64,000 bases of DNA from Marinilabiliales bacterium (GTDB lineage: Bacteria; Bacteroidota; Bacteroidia; Bacteroidales; SZUA-534): the NCBI GenBank assembly GCA_003512955.1, contig DOTG01000028.1:62001-126000 (forward strand), in the 5' to 3' direction. Below are positions 9,452 to 17,373 of the stretch, in pieces. Position numbers and translations under genes: made by a program. Under the pieces are notes generated by a model. That model was given only the letters and a program-made list of their open reading frames with translations, was not told the DNA's origin and made no database searches. Each line of letters starts with the position of its first letter. The first letter of the stretch is position 1.

Positions 9452-10111
9452 TCATCCACCCTTGTTGGTCAAACAAATAGAAATACCAATGTTAAAACTA
9501 TGTGTGGTAATGCGTAGCTGCTCTTTGTTGCTGTAATTGCCAAAAAACAGGAAGCTTTTTCCACCCATATATTGTGCATACACGCTTAATACCTTCGAAA
9601 GGTAGTATTTGGCACCGATACTTCCACGGAGAAATAGAAAGGGTTGATCGAACTCCTCCTTTTTCTTGAGATCGTAAATCTGGCTGTTCATTATTTGGGT
9701 TCCTTGCATTAAAAACTCGGTTGCAGCCATTCCCCGCAAATAAAGGGTAAAACGGTACCGTTCACTGTAATTGAACTCGGGTTTAAAGAATTCGTAATCA
9801 ATTCCTACATTGGCACCTAAAAGCGTAGCATCCCATTCGTAATAATTTCCCAGTGATTGGTCGCTTCCTTTGGCGCCATATTTTTGATACGAAACACCGC
9901 CCAAAAAATGCCATCCGGTTTTTAAAATACTCATACGATAGCCTAACCCAAGGTTGTTTTGGTTCGAACCCAACAGGCCTTCCAGTTTTTCGCCTTCCGT
10001 GTTTTTATAATCAAATTGTGAGAAGGTTTTTCCCAAATCGAGATAAATCTGTTGACTCTGAACATGGGTCAGCATCAATAATAAGAAACCAAGAAAAATC
10101 AAATGCTTCAT
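9452..10111 (-). CDS. Outer-membrane beta-barrel protein
   Basis: A 219-residue protein with a signal peptide (about 1-19, ending VQSQ). The rest is an alternating polar/aromatic pattern (for example GWHFLGGVSYQKYG and RYRFTLYLRGMAA) and ends in beta-strands, as in small porin-like barrels of Bacteroidota. It begins two bases after the preceding T9SS-cargo gene, so those two are surely co-transcribed. I see no enzymatic motif. It may anchor or export the secreted proteins encoded beside it, which is inference. Confidence 0.75.
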   Translation of the reverse strand: MKHLIFLGFLLLMLTHVQSQQIYLDLGKTFSQFDYKNTEGEKLEGLLGSNQNNLGLGYRMSILKTGWHFLGGVSYQKYGAKGSDQSLGNYYEWDATLLGANVGIDYEFFKPEFNYSERYRFTLYLRGMAATEFLMQGTQIMNSQIYDLKKKEEFDQPFLFLRGSIGAKYYLSKVLSVYAQYMGGKSFLFFGNYSNKEQLRITTHSFNIGISICLTNKGG

Positions 10112-10113
10112 AA

Positions 10114-10668
10114 TTATTCTTTAATAAGTTTAATGGTGTAATTTTTTTGACCTGAACGTACTTCAATTAAGTACATTCCGGCTGTGGGGGATATAAAATC
10201 GAGCTTTATTTTAGTTAAAGAGGAATAGTTTCCGGTAAAAAGCATTTTGCCACATATATCGTAAAGATGAATGGTTAATTCACCATTAAGTTCCGGATTA
10301 ATATCAAGTTGGATCTCATCTTTCACCGGATTTGGAAACAGGGTTACGAGTTCCTTTGGATTTATTGATTTTGAAAGTGGCGAAGCAGTAGGTTGAAGAA
10401 ATCCCTGCCTGAGAATATAGCCATTATTATAAAAGGTACCAATACAGCCCTCTTGCCCAATACATTGCTGGATAATAAGGGTTTTGGTGCCGATGGTAAC
10501 CGAAGCTGAATTTCCGGTGTTCAAAAACACCGAATGTTGCATATATTGGGACTGACTCACGGAAGGGTTCAACAAAAACCAACCAAAGGTTGCAATGAAA
10601 GCAAAGGCTGGGGTTTTGTCCCAAAAACTAAAAAACTTATTAACCAGCCGATTATTATTTGGACACAT
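10114..10668 (-). CDS. Secreted protein with T9SS C-terminal sorting domain
   Basis: A 184-residue protein, first in the secreted-protein cluster. The N-terminus is an extended signal peptide ending near SVSQSQ. The C-terminal 75 residues form a type A T9SS sorting domain: LFPNPVKDEI, then HLYDICGKML, PTAGMYLIEV and a basic final strand. The part in between is only about 65 residues and may be mostly a carrier or linker. The frame extends to a TTG at 10713, but the ATG at 10668 gives a proper signal peptide and is chosen. Export would need the type IX machinery, which is not in this window. Confidence 0.8.
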   Translation of the reverse strand: MCPNNNRLVNKFFSFWDKTPAFAFIATFGWFLLNPSVSQSQYMQHSVFLNTGNSASVTIGTKTLIIQQCIGQEGCIGTFYNNGYILRQGFLQPTASPLSKSINPKELVTLFPNPVKDEIQLDINPELNGELTIHLYDICGKMLFTGNYSSLTKIKLDFISPTAGMYLIEVRSGQKNYTIKLIKE

Positions 10669-10903
10669 AGATGGGTAATTAGCGATAGTAATAAAAAATG
10701 AAATAAAATGCAAATCAATGATATATAATATAAAAGAAACCTATAATCAAACTTCTCAGAAGCAGGGCAACCAAATATATGACTCTTTTACATAATTTCC
10801 AAATATAAAAAATGAGTATGAGTATTTATCCATTTCATTAATTGGTTTCTATTGTAGAAACAATTTTGCATTTTTGGTGTTTGGAAACCAGAAACTAAAA
10901 AAA

Positions 10904-11446
10904 ATGAACCAGATCATATCAATAGATTCCAAAGAAGACATCTTTCCTGAATACCGCAATACCCCCATTGAATGGCTTTTTGAGTACCACAACCTGGGCC
11001 GGCAGTTCGATACATTTGAAAAAGCCCAGTTGCTTGTAGGCATGTGCATGGACAACCGCAAACACCTTCATATGCCCGATAATTTTGCCTACATCATCCG
11101 TTCGGGCGGTGCAAATTTGCGTCACAGCGAGTTTAAAGTTTCATATGCCATTGCTGTGGGGCAAATAAGCCATATTGTGCTACTGGCTCACAACCATTGT
11201 GGAATGGTCAACCTGTTTTCGCGTAAGAATGAGTTCATTCAAGGGCTGGTTGACTATGCCGGATGGAACCAGAAGCAGGCTGAGGAACATTTTATCCACT
11301 TTGCCCCCTTGTTCGAAATCGGCAATGAACTGGAATTTGTATTGAGCGAGTCGAAACGCCTTCGGAACCGCTACCCAAACATTCAGGTGGCACCGCTTTA
11401 TTATAAGGTTGAAGATAACCGGCTTTATTTGGTGAAAGAAGAATAG
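10904..11446 (+). CDS. Beta-carbonic-anhydrase-like protein
   Basis: A 180-residue cytoplasmic protein with beta-carbonic anhydrase signatures: C48-M-D50-N-R52 (zinc cysteine plus Asp/Arg dyad), IIRSGGANLR, and H96-x-x-C99 followed by GM. All three zinc ligands (C48, H96, C99) are present, so CO2/bicarbonate interconversion is plausible. The surrounding sequence differs from textbook family members, so substrate and activity are less sure. The frame opens at a TTG (10874), but the ATG at 10904, after an A-rich stretch, is the likely start. It stands alone, divergent from the secreted cluster. Confidence 0.75.
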   Translation: MNQIISIDSKEDIFPEYRNTPIEWLFEYHNLGRQFDTFEKAQLLVGMCMDNRKHLHMPDNFAYIIRSGGANLRHSEFKVSYAIAVGQISHIVLLAHNHCGMVNLFSRKNEFIQGLVDYAGWNQKQAEEHFIHFAPLFEIGNELEFVLSESKRLRNRYPNIQVAPLYYKVEDNRLYLVKEE

Positions 11447-11763
11447 GGTCCAACTCTGCTGATAGGGATCCATTTTACAAATGTCACTTATTCAATTAAC
11501 TCCTTAAATCCCCAAATCTCCGTGCGGTTATTTTGAAAATGCTTTTAATGAAATGACAGAAAATTGGAATAGAAAACAGAGTTTCTGTTCAAGAGCTTTT
11601 AAAAAACCCTACCCACTGATCAACGTAGAGCCTCTTGGTTTAGAGATTGCATTTTTCCAGTAAAACCCATCTTTCCAATCGCAAAAATTTCAATTTTAGC
11701 ACAGAGATGCAATAACTGATAACAGAGAAGGCCCCCCTATTTTCCGGATTCATTCCATAGTGA
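11447..11763. other. Intergenic region, no gene seen
   Basis: About 320 bases between two convergent genes. No open frame of note and no convincing terminator hairpin; an A-rich stretch near 11600 and a C-run near 11735 are all I see. Confidence 0.5.
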
Positions 11764-12579
11764 TTACCCCAAAGCCACATCCAGAAGCATCATGGTAGCA
11801 AACCCGAGCATGGCCCCAATGGTGGAAAGGTCGGTTTCGTTTCCGGTCTGCGATTCGGGGATTAATTCCTCCACAACCACAAAAATCATGGCACCGGCAG
11901 CAAACGAAAGCGCATAAGGCAATAGTGGTTCGATGGTAAGCACCAGATAGGCTCCAAAAACACCGGCAATGGGCTCTACCACCCCCGAAAGCTGTCCGTA
12001 ATTAAATGCTTTTAACCGCGAAAGGCCTTCCCTCCGCAATGGAATGGAAACGGCTGCTCCTTCAGGAAAATTCTGCAAGCCAATACCTATGGCAAGCGCA
12101 ATGGCCCCTGTCAGCATCCCTACATCGGGATTGTTGGCTAAAGCACCAAAAGCCACTCCAACAGCTAAACCTTCGGGAATGTTATGCAGGGTAATAGCCA
12201 AGACCAAAAGAATGCTACGCTGCCATGTGGTTTTCAATCCTTCCGCCTTATCGGTGGAAAGCCCCATGTGTAAGTGAGGCAGCAACTTATCTACCAGTAA
12301 CAGAAAAGCACCACCCAATAAAAAACCTACCAAAGCAGGTACCCAGGGAAGTGTTCCATTTTCTTCGGCCATCTCAATGGCCGGTTTTAGCAACGACCAG
12401 AAACTCGCCGCAATCATTACTCCTGCCGCAAATCCCAGCATGGAATTTAATATCTTTTTATTGATGGTTTTAAAGAAGAAAACCATAGATGCCCCCATGG
12501 CTGTGACAAACCAGGTAAAAAGGGTTGCCACAAGAGCCAATAACACGGGATTGTATGAAAGCAGTTTTTCCAAATCCAT
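11764..12579 (-). CDS. ZIP-family divalent metal transporter (GufA-like)
   Basis: A 271-residue inner-membrane protein with about eight helices. The metal path motifs are HNIPEG (H132 to G137) in the fourth helix region and LQNFPEG in the next; the glutamine in place of histidine in the second motif suits the GufA/ZIP11 branch. A short His-containing loop, PHLHMG, precedes them. It probably imports zinc or related divalent ions into the cytoplasm. It is a single gene with no neighbour in the same operon and no visible metal-regulator site upstream. Confidence 0.88.
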   Translation of the reverse strand: MDLEKLLSYNPVLLALVATLFTWFVTAMGASMVFFFKTINKKILNSMLGFAAGVMIAASFWSLLKPAIEMAEENGTLPWVPALVGFLLGGAFLLLVDKLLPHLHMGLSTDKAEGLKTTWQRSILLVLAITLHNIPEGLAVGVAFGALANNPDVGMLTGAIALAIGIGLQNFPEGAAVSIPLRREGLSRLKAFNYGQLSGVVEPIAGVFGAYLVLTIEPLLPYALSFAAGAMIFVVVEELIPESQTGNETDLSTIGAMLGFATMMLLDVALG

Positions 12580-13091
12580 TTTTGTACAATTTAATTTGTC
12601 TATTAATTTATCATTTATTCCAAAGTCTGAGGCCTGACCTGTTTGTAAACCAAATTATTAAGTCAACCCCCGACCATTTGTCGGTTAATATGGCTATTAT
12701 ATATTTTAAATTTTGTTAGCGCAATATACGATCAAAAAACCAACCTCATGAAACCAATAATTTGGAAAATAGTTTTGGATTTTGATAAATTTTAGCAAAA
12801 ACCTAACGGATGACTTATCAATGTCAGTAATTCATACACAAATCAATAAAAAAATAACCCGTGGCAGTTGTTTTTAATATCATTTCTTTGCCTAATTCTC
12901 GTACAAAATGGGAACACTTATTTTATCAAATGTTTTTAGGTAATTTTGTTCCATATAAACGGACAGAATTTTCGTAAAAAATCATTTTTCCGGTTCCAAT
13001 CACCATATCTATATCGAGAATTAAATAATTTGCCGAATTGATTTGTCTATCCGTTGGAATTTGTATTTTAGAAACACACAAAAACTAGAAC
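12580..13091. other. Intergenic region between divergent genes
   Basis: About 510 bases of AT-rich DNA between the ZIP gene and the BrkB-family gene. Apart from the putative promoter near 13042-13071, I find no open frame, structured RNA or repeat. Confidence 0.5.
13042..13071 (+). promoter_or_regulatory. Putative Bacteroidota promoter for the BrkB-family gene
   Basis: TTTG at 13042-13045, an 18-base spacer and TATTTTAG at 13064-13071, one mismatch from TAnnTTTG, 20 bases before the ATG at 13092. Confidence 0.45.
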
Positions 13092-14450
13092 ATGGTACTA
13101 CCGATTAAAGAACTCAAAAACCTCATTCTTAAAAGCAAGAACTATGTCACGCATGGTATTTGGAAAGTGGATTTAAAGCAACTGAGCTGGCATCGACGGA
13201 TTATAATTAAGACAATCCGTACCTTTTCACTGGCCTATCGGGGGTTTAACGAAGACAAAGTAAGCTTACGGGCGTCGGCCTTGACATTTTATTCCATTTT
13301 ATCGGTTGTTCCAATATTGGCCATGGGTTTTGGGGTAGCCAAAGGGTTTGGTTTTGAAGAAAAACTTAAAGTTATTTTAGAACAGAACCTGAAGGGCCAG
13401 GAAGAGGTAGCCACCTGGCTCATCGGTTTTGCCGGCAATATGCTGAACAGTGTCCAGGGAGGTTGGATTTTTGGTATCGGCCTGGTTTTTCTTTTTTGGA
13501 CCGTGATGCAGGTACTGGGCAACATCGAGAATGCTTTTAACAGCATTTGGCAGGTAAAACGATCCCGCTATCTTTTCCGCAAATTCAGCGACTATTTGGC
13601 CATTATGCTGGTGGCCCCTGTTTTGGTGTTATTATCGAGCAGCTCGCAGGTGTTCATAATCGAGTGGGTGGACCGTATGACCACCGATGTCAACTTTTTT
13701 GGATACGTAGGCCCGGTACTTTATACATTTGTACAGCTTATCCCTTTTATCATTGTTTGGTTATTGTTTTTGTTTATTTACATGGTGATGCCCAATACCA
13801 AGGTAAACTTTGCCTCTGCTTTGTTGGCCGGTATTATCGCGGGAAGTGCTTTTCAGTTCCTGCAATGGGGATACATCCATTTTCAGATTGGGGTTTCAAA
13901 GTATAATGCCATTTACGGAAGTTTTGCCGCCTTGCCTCTGTTCCTGGTTTGGTTGCATTGGAGCTGGCTGATTGTGCTGTTTGGAGCCGAAATTTCCTTT
14001 TCGGCACAAAACCATTACCAATATGAATATGAAACCGAAATTAAAGGGCTAAACCTCCGCTCCAAACAAAAGATTTCGCTCTATTTGCTGCACACCGTGG
14101 TTAAAAACTTCGAAATGGGCGAACCTCCGTTAACGGCACAACAGATTTCCATGCATCTGAAAATTCCCGTCCGTTTGGTCAGGCATTTGCTTTATGAGTT
14201 GGTGGAATGCCGAATTTTGGTCGAGACCACCAGCCAGGAGTTGAAAGAACCTGCTTTTATACCCGCCCGAGATATTTCAAACCTCACCACTGATTATGTG
14301 CTGAACGCGATGAATAAAAAAGGGATTGAATTTCTGTTTCACGAAGAAGCTCAGGCACTCAATGTCATCGAAGATAGAATTGCCGGGTTTCAAAAATCGG
14401 TACAGGAATCAAATATGAATGGGCTGATAAAAGACCTAACTAAAGGATAA
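13092..14450 (+). CDS. YihY/BrkB-family inner-membrane protein
   Basis: A 452-residue polytopic membrane protein of the YihY/BrkB family (once mislabelled ribonuclease BN). The family motifs are SLRASALTFYSILSVVP near residue 58 and WHWSWLIVLFGAEISF near 300. About six helices lie between residues 60 and 320. The last 130 residues are cytoplasmic and include a helix-turn-helix-like stretch (about 343-385: LTAQQISMHLKIP then VRHLLYELV), which many family members also carry. The biochemical role of the family is unsettled. The ATG at 13092 follows a promoter-like sequence. The GH16 gene follows 72 bases later and could be co-transcribed. Confidence 0.85.
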   Translation: MVLPIKELKNLILKSKNYVTHGIWKVDLKQLSWHRRIIIKTIRTFSLAYRGFNEDKVSLRASALTFYSILSVVPILAMGFGVAKGFGFEEKLKVILEQNLKGQEEVATWLIGFAGNMLNSVQGGWIFGIGLVFLFWTVMQVLGNIENAFNSIWQVKRSRYLFRKFSDYLAIMLVAPVLVLLSSSSQVFIIEWVDRMTTDVNFFGYVGPVLYTFVQLIPFIIVWLLFLFIYMVMPNTKVNFASALLAGIIAGSAFQFLQWGYIHFQIGVSKYNAIYGSFAALPLFLVWLHWSWLIVLFGAEISFSAQNHYQYEYETEIKGLNLRSKQKISLYLLHTVVKNFEMGEPPLTAQQISMHLKIPVRLVRHLLYELVECRILVETTSQELKEPAFIPARDISNLTTDYVLNAMNKKGIEFLFHEEAQALNVIEDRIAGFQKSVQESNMNGLIKDLTKG

Positions 14451-14522
14451 AATACATCTTGAAAGACTAAAATTTAATTATTTTTGATTGTGAATAAATT
14501 AAACAACTTAATACCTACTAAA

Positions 14523-15338
14523 ATGATGAAAACTATTTTTTATGGATTGTTCCTGGTATTGGCTTTAGCAAGCTGCAACTGTGGAAACAAATCCGGAACC
14601 GCTGCCGCCGATGGTTACAAACTGGTTTGGAGCGATGAATTTGATGTAAACGGGTTGCCCGATTCCACTAAATGGAGTTATGACACCCGTGGCAATGAAT
14701 CCCGTTGGGGGAATCAGGAATACCAATGGTACACCGAGGGTAAAAAAGAAAATGCCTTTGTGCAGGATGGCTTTTTGCACATTGTAGCCATTAAAGAAAA
14801 AATTGAAGACCGCGATTATTCATCGGCTCGCCTGGTTTCCAGTGGAAAGGGGGATTGGTTGTATGGCCGGTTCGAGGTTTCGGCCAAACTTCCCGGAGCC
14901 AAAGGTATTTGGCCTGCCATCTGGATGCTTTCCACCGATTGGGAATATGGCGGCTGGCCCGAAAGCGGTGAAATCGACATTATGGAGCACGTGGGTTACA
15001 TGATTGACACCGTGGTTGCCTCGGCCCATACCGATGCCTATAACCATGTGGAAGGAACCCAGAAAAATAATACCATCCGTGTCCCCGACTTGCACGACAA
15101 TTTCCATGTGTATGCCTTGGAATGGGGCCCCGAAGAGTACAGTGCCTATGTAGATACCATCAAGTATTTTACCTTTAAAAACGAACACAAAACCTCCAAA
15201 GAATGGCCTTTCGATAAACGGTTCCACATGATTTTAAATGTAGCCGTAGGTGGTACCTGGGGTGCAGCAGCCGGTTTCGATTCTACCGCTTATCCTCAGG
15301 AAATGGTGGTGGATTATGTACGTGTGTATCAGAAATAA
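14523..15338 (+). CDS. GH16 endo-beta-glucanase lipoprotein
   Basis: A 271-residue glycoside hydrolase of family 16, which cleaves beta-1,3 or mixed beta-1,3/1,4 glucans (laminarin or lichenan type) with retention. The signature GEIDIMEHVG holds the nucleophile E150, the helper D152 and the acid/base E155; WPAIWML precedes it. The N-terminus is a lipoprotein signal with C18 in LALASC, so the enzyme is membrane anchored. The reading frame extends upstream to a TTG at 14484, but the tandem ATGs at 14523/14526 give the proper signal. A strong terminator follows. No carbohydrate-binding module is attached. Confidence 0.92.
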   Translation: MMKTIFYGLFLVLALASCNCGNKSGTAAADGYKLVWSDEFDVNGLPDSTKWSYDTRGNESRWGNQEYQWYTEGKKENAFVQDGFLHIVAIKEKIEDRDYSSARLVSSGKGDWLYGRFEVSAKLPGAKGIWPAIWMLSTDWEYGGWPESGEIDIMEHVGYMIDTVVASAHTDAYNHVEGTQKNNTIRVPDLHDNFHVYALEWGPEEYSAYVDTIKYFTFKNEHKTSKEWPFDKRFHMILNVAVGGTWGAAAGFDSTAYPQEMVVDYVRVYQK

Positions 15339-15363
15339 CAGGTATCCGCAATCCGCGCAACAT

Positions 15364-15397
15364 AAAAAAACCGGGACCCAATGGCTCCGGTTTTTTT
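15364..15397 (+). terminator. Rho-independent terminator after the GH16 gene
   Basis: AAAAAAACCGG and CCGGTTTTTTT form a perfect 11-bp stem around a 12-base loop. Being symmetric, it may work in both directions and also serve the convergent small membrane gene. Confidence 0.88.
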
Positions 15398-15458
15398 ATG
15401 TTGTTAAAAGTATTGTCAATAATTACAGCCACATAAATATATGATTTCAAGATATCAA

Positions 15459-15806
15459 TTATTTTATAATTTTATTAAGTACTGAAGAGGCAATCCCAAT
15501 AATAATACCCATTACAATGCTTGAAATTATCAATGGCAGCAAATGCACTGGTTTATTATCAACTATCGAAAGTGCAATGTACCAAGGCAAACACAATAAG
15601 ATCGTCATCAAAAGTGAAGTCAATAACTTACTTTTAAATAAATCTATAAGGTAACAAACATACCCACAACCAAACCAGAATATAACAGACTGCATCATTA
15701 CCCATTTATTAGTTGCCGGGTCGGCAAAATGAATAAGCAATCCTTCAAGAACGGCAGGTACAATGCCAACTAAAATGGCATTACGAATTTTAATTTTGTA
15801 ATTCAT
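15459..15806 (-). CDS. Small integral membrane protein, unknown
   Basis: A 115-residue hydrophobic protein with about four helices (near 10-28, 36-55, 60-80 and 88-110) and few charged residues. I do not recognise a family. The length, an ATG start at 15806, and a converging terminator beyond its 3' end support a real gene. It stands alone beside a stretch of about 360 bases without genes and the broken higBA module, which suggests variable DNA. Confidence 0.6.
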   Translation of the reverse strand: MNYKIKIRNAILVGIVPAVLEGLLIHFADPATNKWVMMQSVIFWFGCGYVCYLIDLFKSKLLTSLLMTILLCLPWYIALSIVDNKPVHLLPLIISSIVMGIIIGIASSVLNKIIK

Positions 15807-16169
15807 AATCTTTTTACCACAAAACTAAAAACCCATTGCGACAACTGTATGTCAGCAGTGTTTAAAAAAGTTAAACTTTTGCAGTATCCTTTCACAGAGG
15901 CGGACATCAAATATTGTCACAAATATATATCAGGATGCAATCAAATCCACTTTCATATCCTACGCTGGCCTGTGAAATCATTGATGTATTTATGTAAAAT
16001 AACGGTAATAATTATATTAAATCGGGGGATTGTGTGACTTCGTCTTTGTCGCCCCGATGAGAAAACAGCCAGTGGGTGCCGAACCTCCGAAAAACCTCCG
16101 AACCGATCAAAGGGAGCTCTGCGAAGCTAAACGTGATTTGGGTATAAGCGCTGTTAGCAAGAGTGCTTT
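15807..16169. other. Gene-poor stretch next to the broken toxin-antitoxin module
   Basis: About 360 bases with no convincing gene. A 62-codon open frame (15849-16037, plus) has no recognisable protein features. Near 16080-16110 a short direct repeat, AACCTCCGAA, occurs twice. The part from 16040 on is more GC-rich than its surroundings. Confidence 0.45.
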
Positions 16170-16525
16170 TTAATATTCTGCTAGCAATGTTTCATAAGGT
16201 ATTTTTAATCTATCATGCAATCGACAAATCATATCCAAAGTCAATTTACGTTTCTTACTAAAAATCTCTGAAACACGGCTTTTATATCCAATTATTTCTG
16301 CCAATTCTGTTTTTTTCACGTCCATTTGCTCCATTCGAAACTTAATGGCTTCAATCGGGTTAGGTGGCTCAATCGGATAATGTTCTTCTTCGTATTTTTC
16401 AATCAGAATGCTCAAAATATCGGCCTTATCACCTTCTGGTGAATCAATCGGGGCTCAAAAATTACCTCTAGCCTTTGCAATGCGTTTTGGTAATCTTCTT
16501 CGGTTTTAATCACTTTAATATTCAT
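16170..16525 (-). pseudogene. higA: HigA-type antitoxin, broken by a one-base frameshift
   Basis: Read with one base restored near 16445-16448, this gives a standard 118-residue HigA antitoxin: MNIKVIKTEEDY at the start, then EPR(F)DSPEGDKADIL, IEKYEEEHYPIEPPNP, and a helix-turn-helix with KSRVSEIFSKKRKL. In the sequence as given, the N-terminal 26 residues lie in one frame and the rest in another. The gene length (356 bases) is exactly one short of a whole codon number. The missing base lies in an A run (plus strand), so a true deletion or a base-calling error are both possible. If intact it would neutralise HigB and repress its own promoter. Confidence 0.8.
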
Positions 16526-16660
16526 AGTTTTCAAATTTTTTTCTGCATCAATTTTATCATAATCTGTATATGTACCAATGAATCTAATAAAACCAGATAC
16601 TGAGTATATAAAAACAGGTCTGGGCTGTGAATCCGTCATTTGTGGCATCAAAAATATCAA
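16526..16660 (-). pseudogene. higB: 3' remnant of a HigB toxin gene
   Basis: The frame directly upstream of higA encodes GFIRFIGTYTDYDKIDAE, the conserved C-terminal end of HigB mRNA-interferase toxins. Only this tail is recognisable; the preceding 22 codons do not look like HigB, and the rest of the toxin (about 75 residues) is missing. The usual stop is also lost in a run of seven As, so the frame reads on into higA. It abuts the 3' end of the kdpE gene, which suggests a deletion joined the two. No working toxin remains. Confidence 0.7.
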
Positions 16661-16663
16661 ATC

Positions 16664-17341
16664 CTATCTTCCAAAGCGGTACCCAATTCCTGATTCCGTG
16701 TTTAAAAGGTTTGGGTGCATCGGGTTGTCTTCAATTTTTTTACGGATTTGGGCTACAAAAACCCTCAGATACTGGGTCTGTTCAAGGTAACCCATTCCCC
16801 AAACCTCTTTTAAAATATATTGATGGGTAAGCACCCGCCCCTCGTTTTTTGCCAAAAGGGCCAGCAGTGAAAACTCTGTGGAGGTAAGTTTAATGATGGT
16901 GTTGTTTTTGCGCACGATGTGGCTGCCCAAATCAATGGATAGGTTTCCAAATTCAAGTACCGGCTGATCGGCCGTATTTTGGCTTTGCCGGATAGCTACC
17001 CTTATCCGTGCCAACAATTCACCCGTCCGGAAGGGTTTGGTCAGGTAATCGTTTGCCCCTTGATCCAGTGCCTTCACAATATCCTCTTCAGAATTCCGGA
17101 CCGAAAGGATGATGATAGGTTTTTGGTACCATTCCCTAAGTTTTTTTAATAGTTCCAATCCATCGGTATCGGGCAACCCCAGGTCTAAAAGTATCAGGGT
17201 GGGGTTTACCGACGCGGCCAACAACAACCCCTCTTTCCCGGTTCCTGCTTCCACAACTTTAAAGTTGTTGGCCGAAAGGGTTATTTCGAGCAGCCGCCTT
17301 ATTTGCACTTCATCGTCTATAATCAGGATAGTTTCGTTCAT
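16664..17341 (-). CDS. kdpE: Response regulator KdpE
   Basis: A 225-residue OmpR-class response regulator. The receiver domain (1-120) has D9/D10, phospho-acceptor D53 in LLDLGLPD, and the lysine of LTKPF. The winged-helix domain (about 130-225) includes LTSTEFSLLALLAKN and the C-terminal GIGYRF hairpin. It is the last gene of the kdp operon, 32 bases after kdpD, and is expected to activate the operon when phosphorylated by KdpD under low K+ or osmotic stress. Length and motifs are normal. Confidence 0.93.
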   Translation of the reverse strand: MNETILIIDDEVQIRRLLEITLSANNFKVVEAGTGKEGLLLAASVNPTLILLDLGLPDTDGLELLKKLREWYQKPIIILSVRNSEEDIVKALDQGANDYLTKPFRTGELLARIRVAIRQSQNTADQPVLEFGNLSIDLGSHIVRKNNTIIKLTSTEFSLLALLAKNEGRVLTHQYILKEVWGMGYLEQTQYLRVFVAQIRKKIEDNPMHPNLLNTESGIGYRFGR

Positions 17342-17373
17342 ACTCCAATCATTTAATGATGCCTAAAGATAAG

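Noticed and set aside
12006..12194. Open frames on the plus strand opposite the ZIP gene, and similar overlapping frames throughout
   Set aside because: They lie fully inside strong genes on the other strand, have no start signals or recognisable domains, and read as chance frames.
14820..15227. A 135-codon frame on the minus strand inside the GH16 gene
   Set aside because: Composition mirrors the GH16 codons; no family features and no ribosome site.
15807..16169. Possible integron-type recombination site (GCTGTTAG-like ends) near an isolated small membrane gene
   Set aside because: No consensus core site pair and no convincing fold; no integrase in the window.
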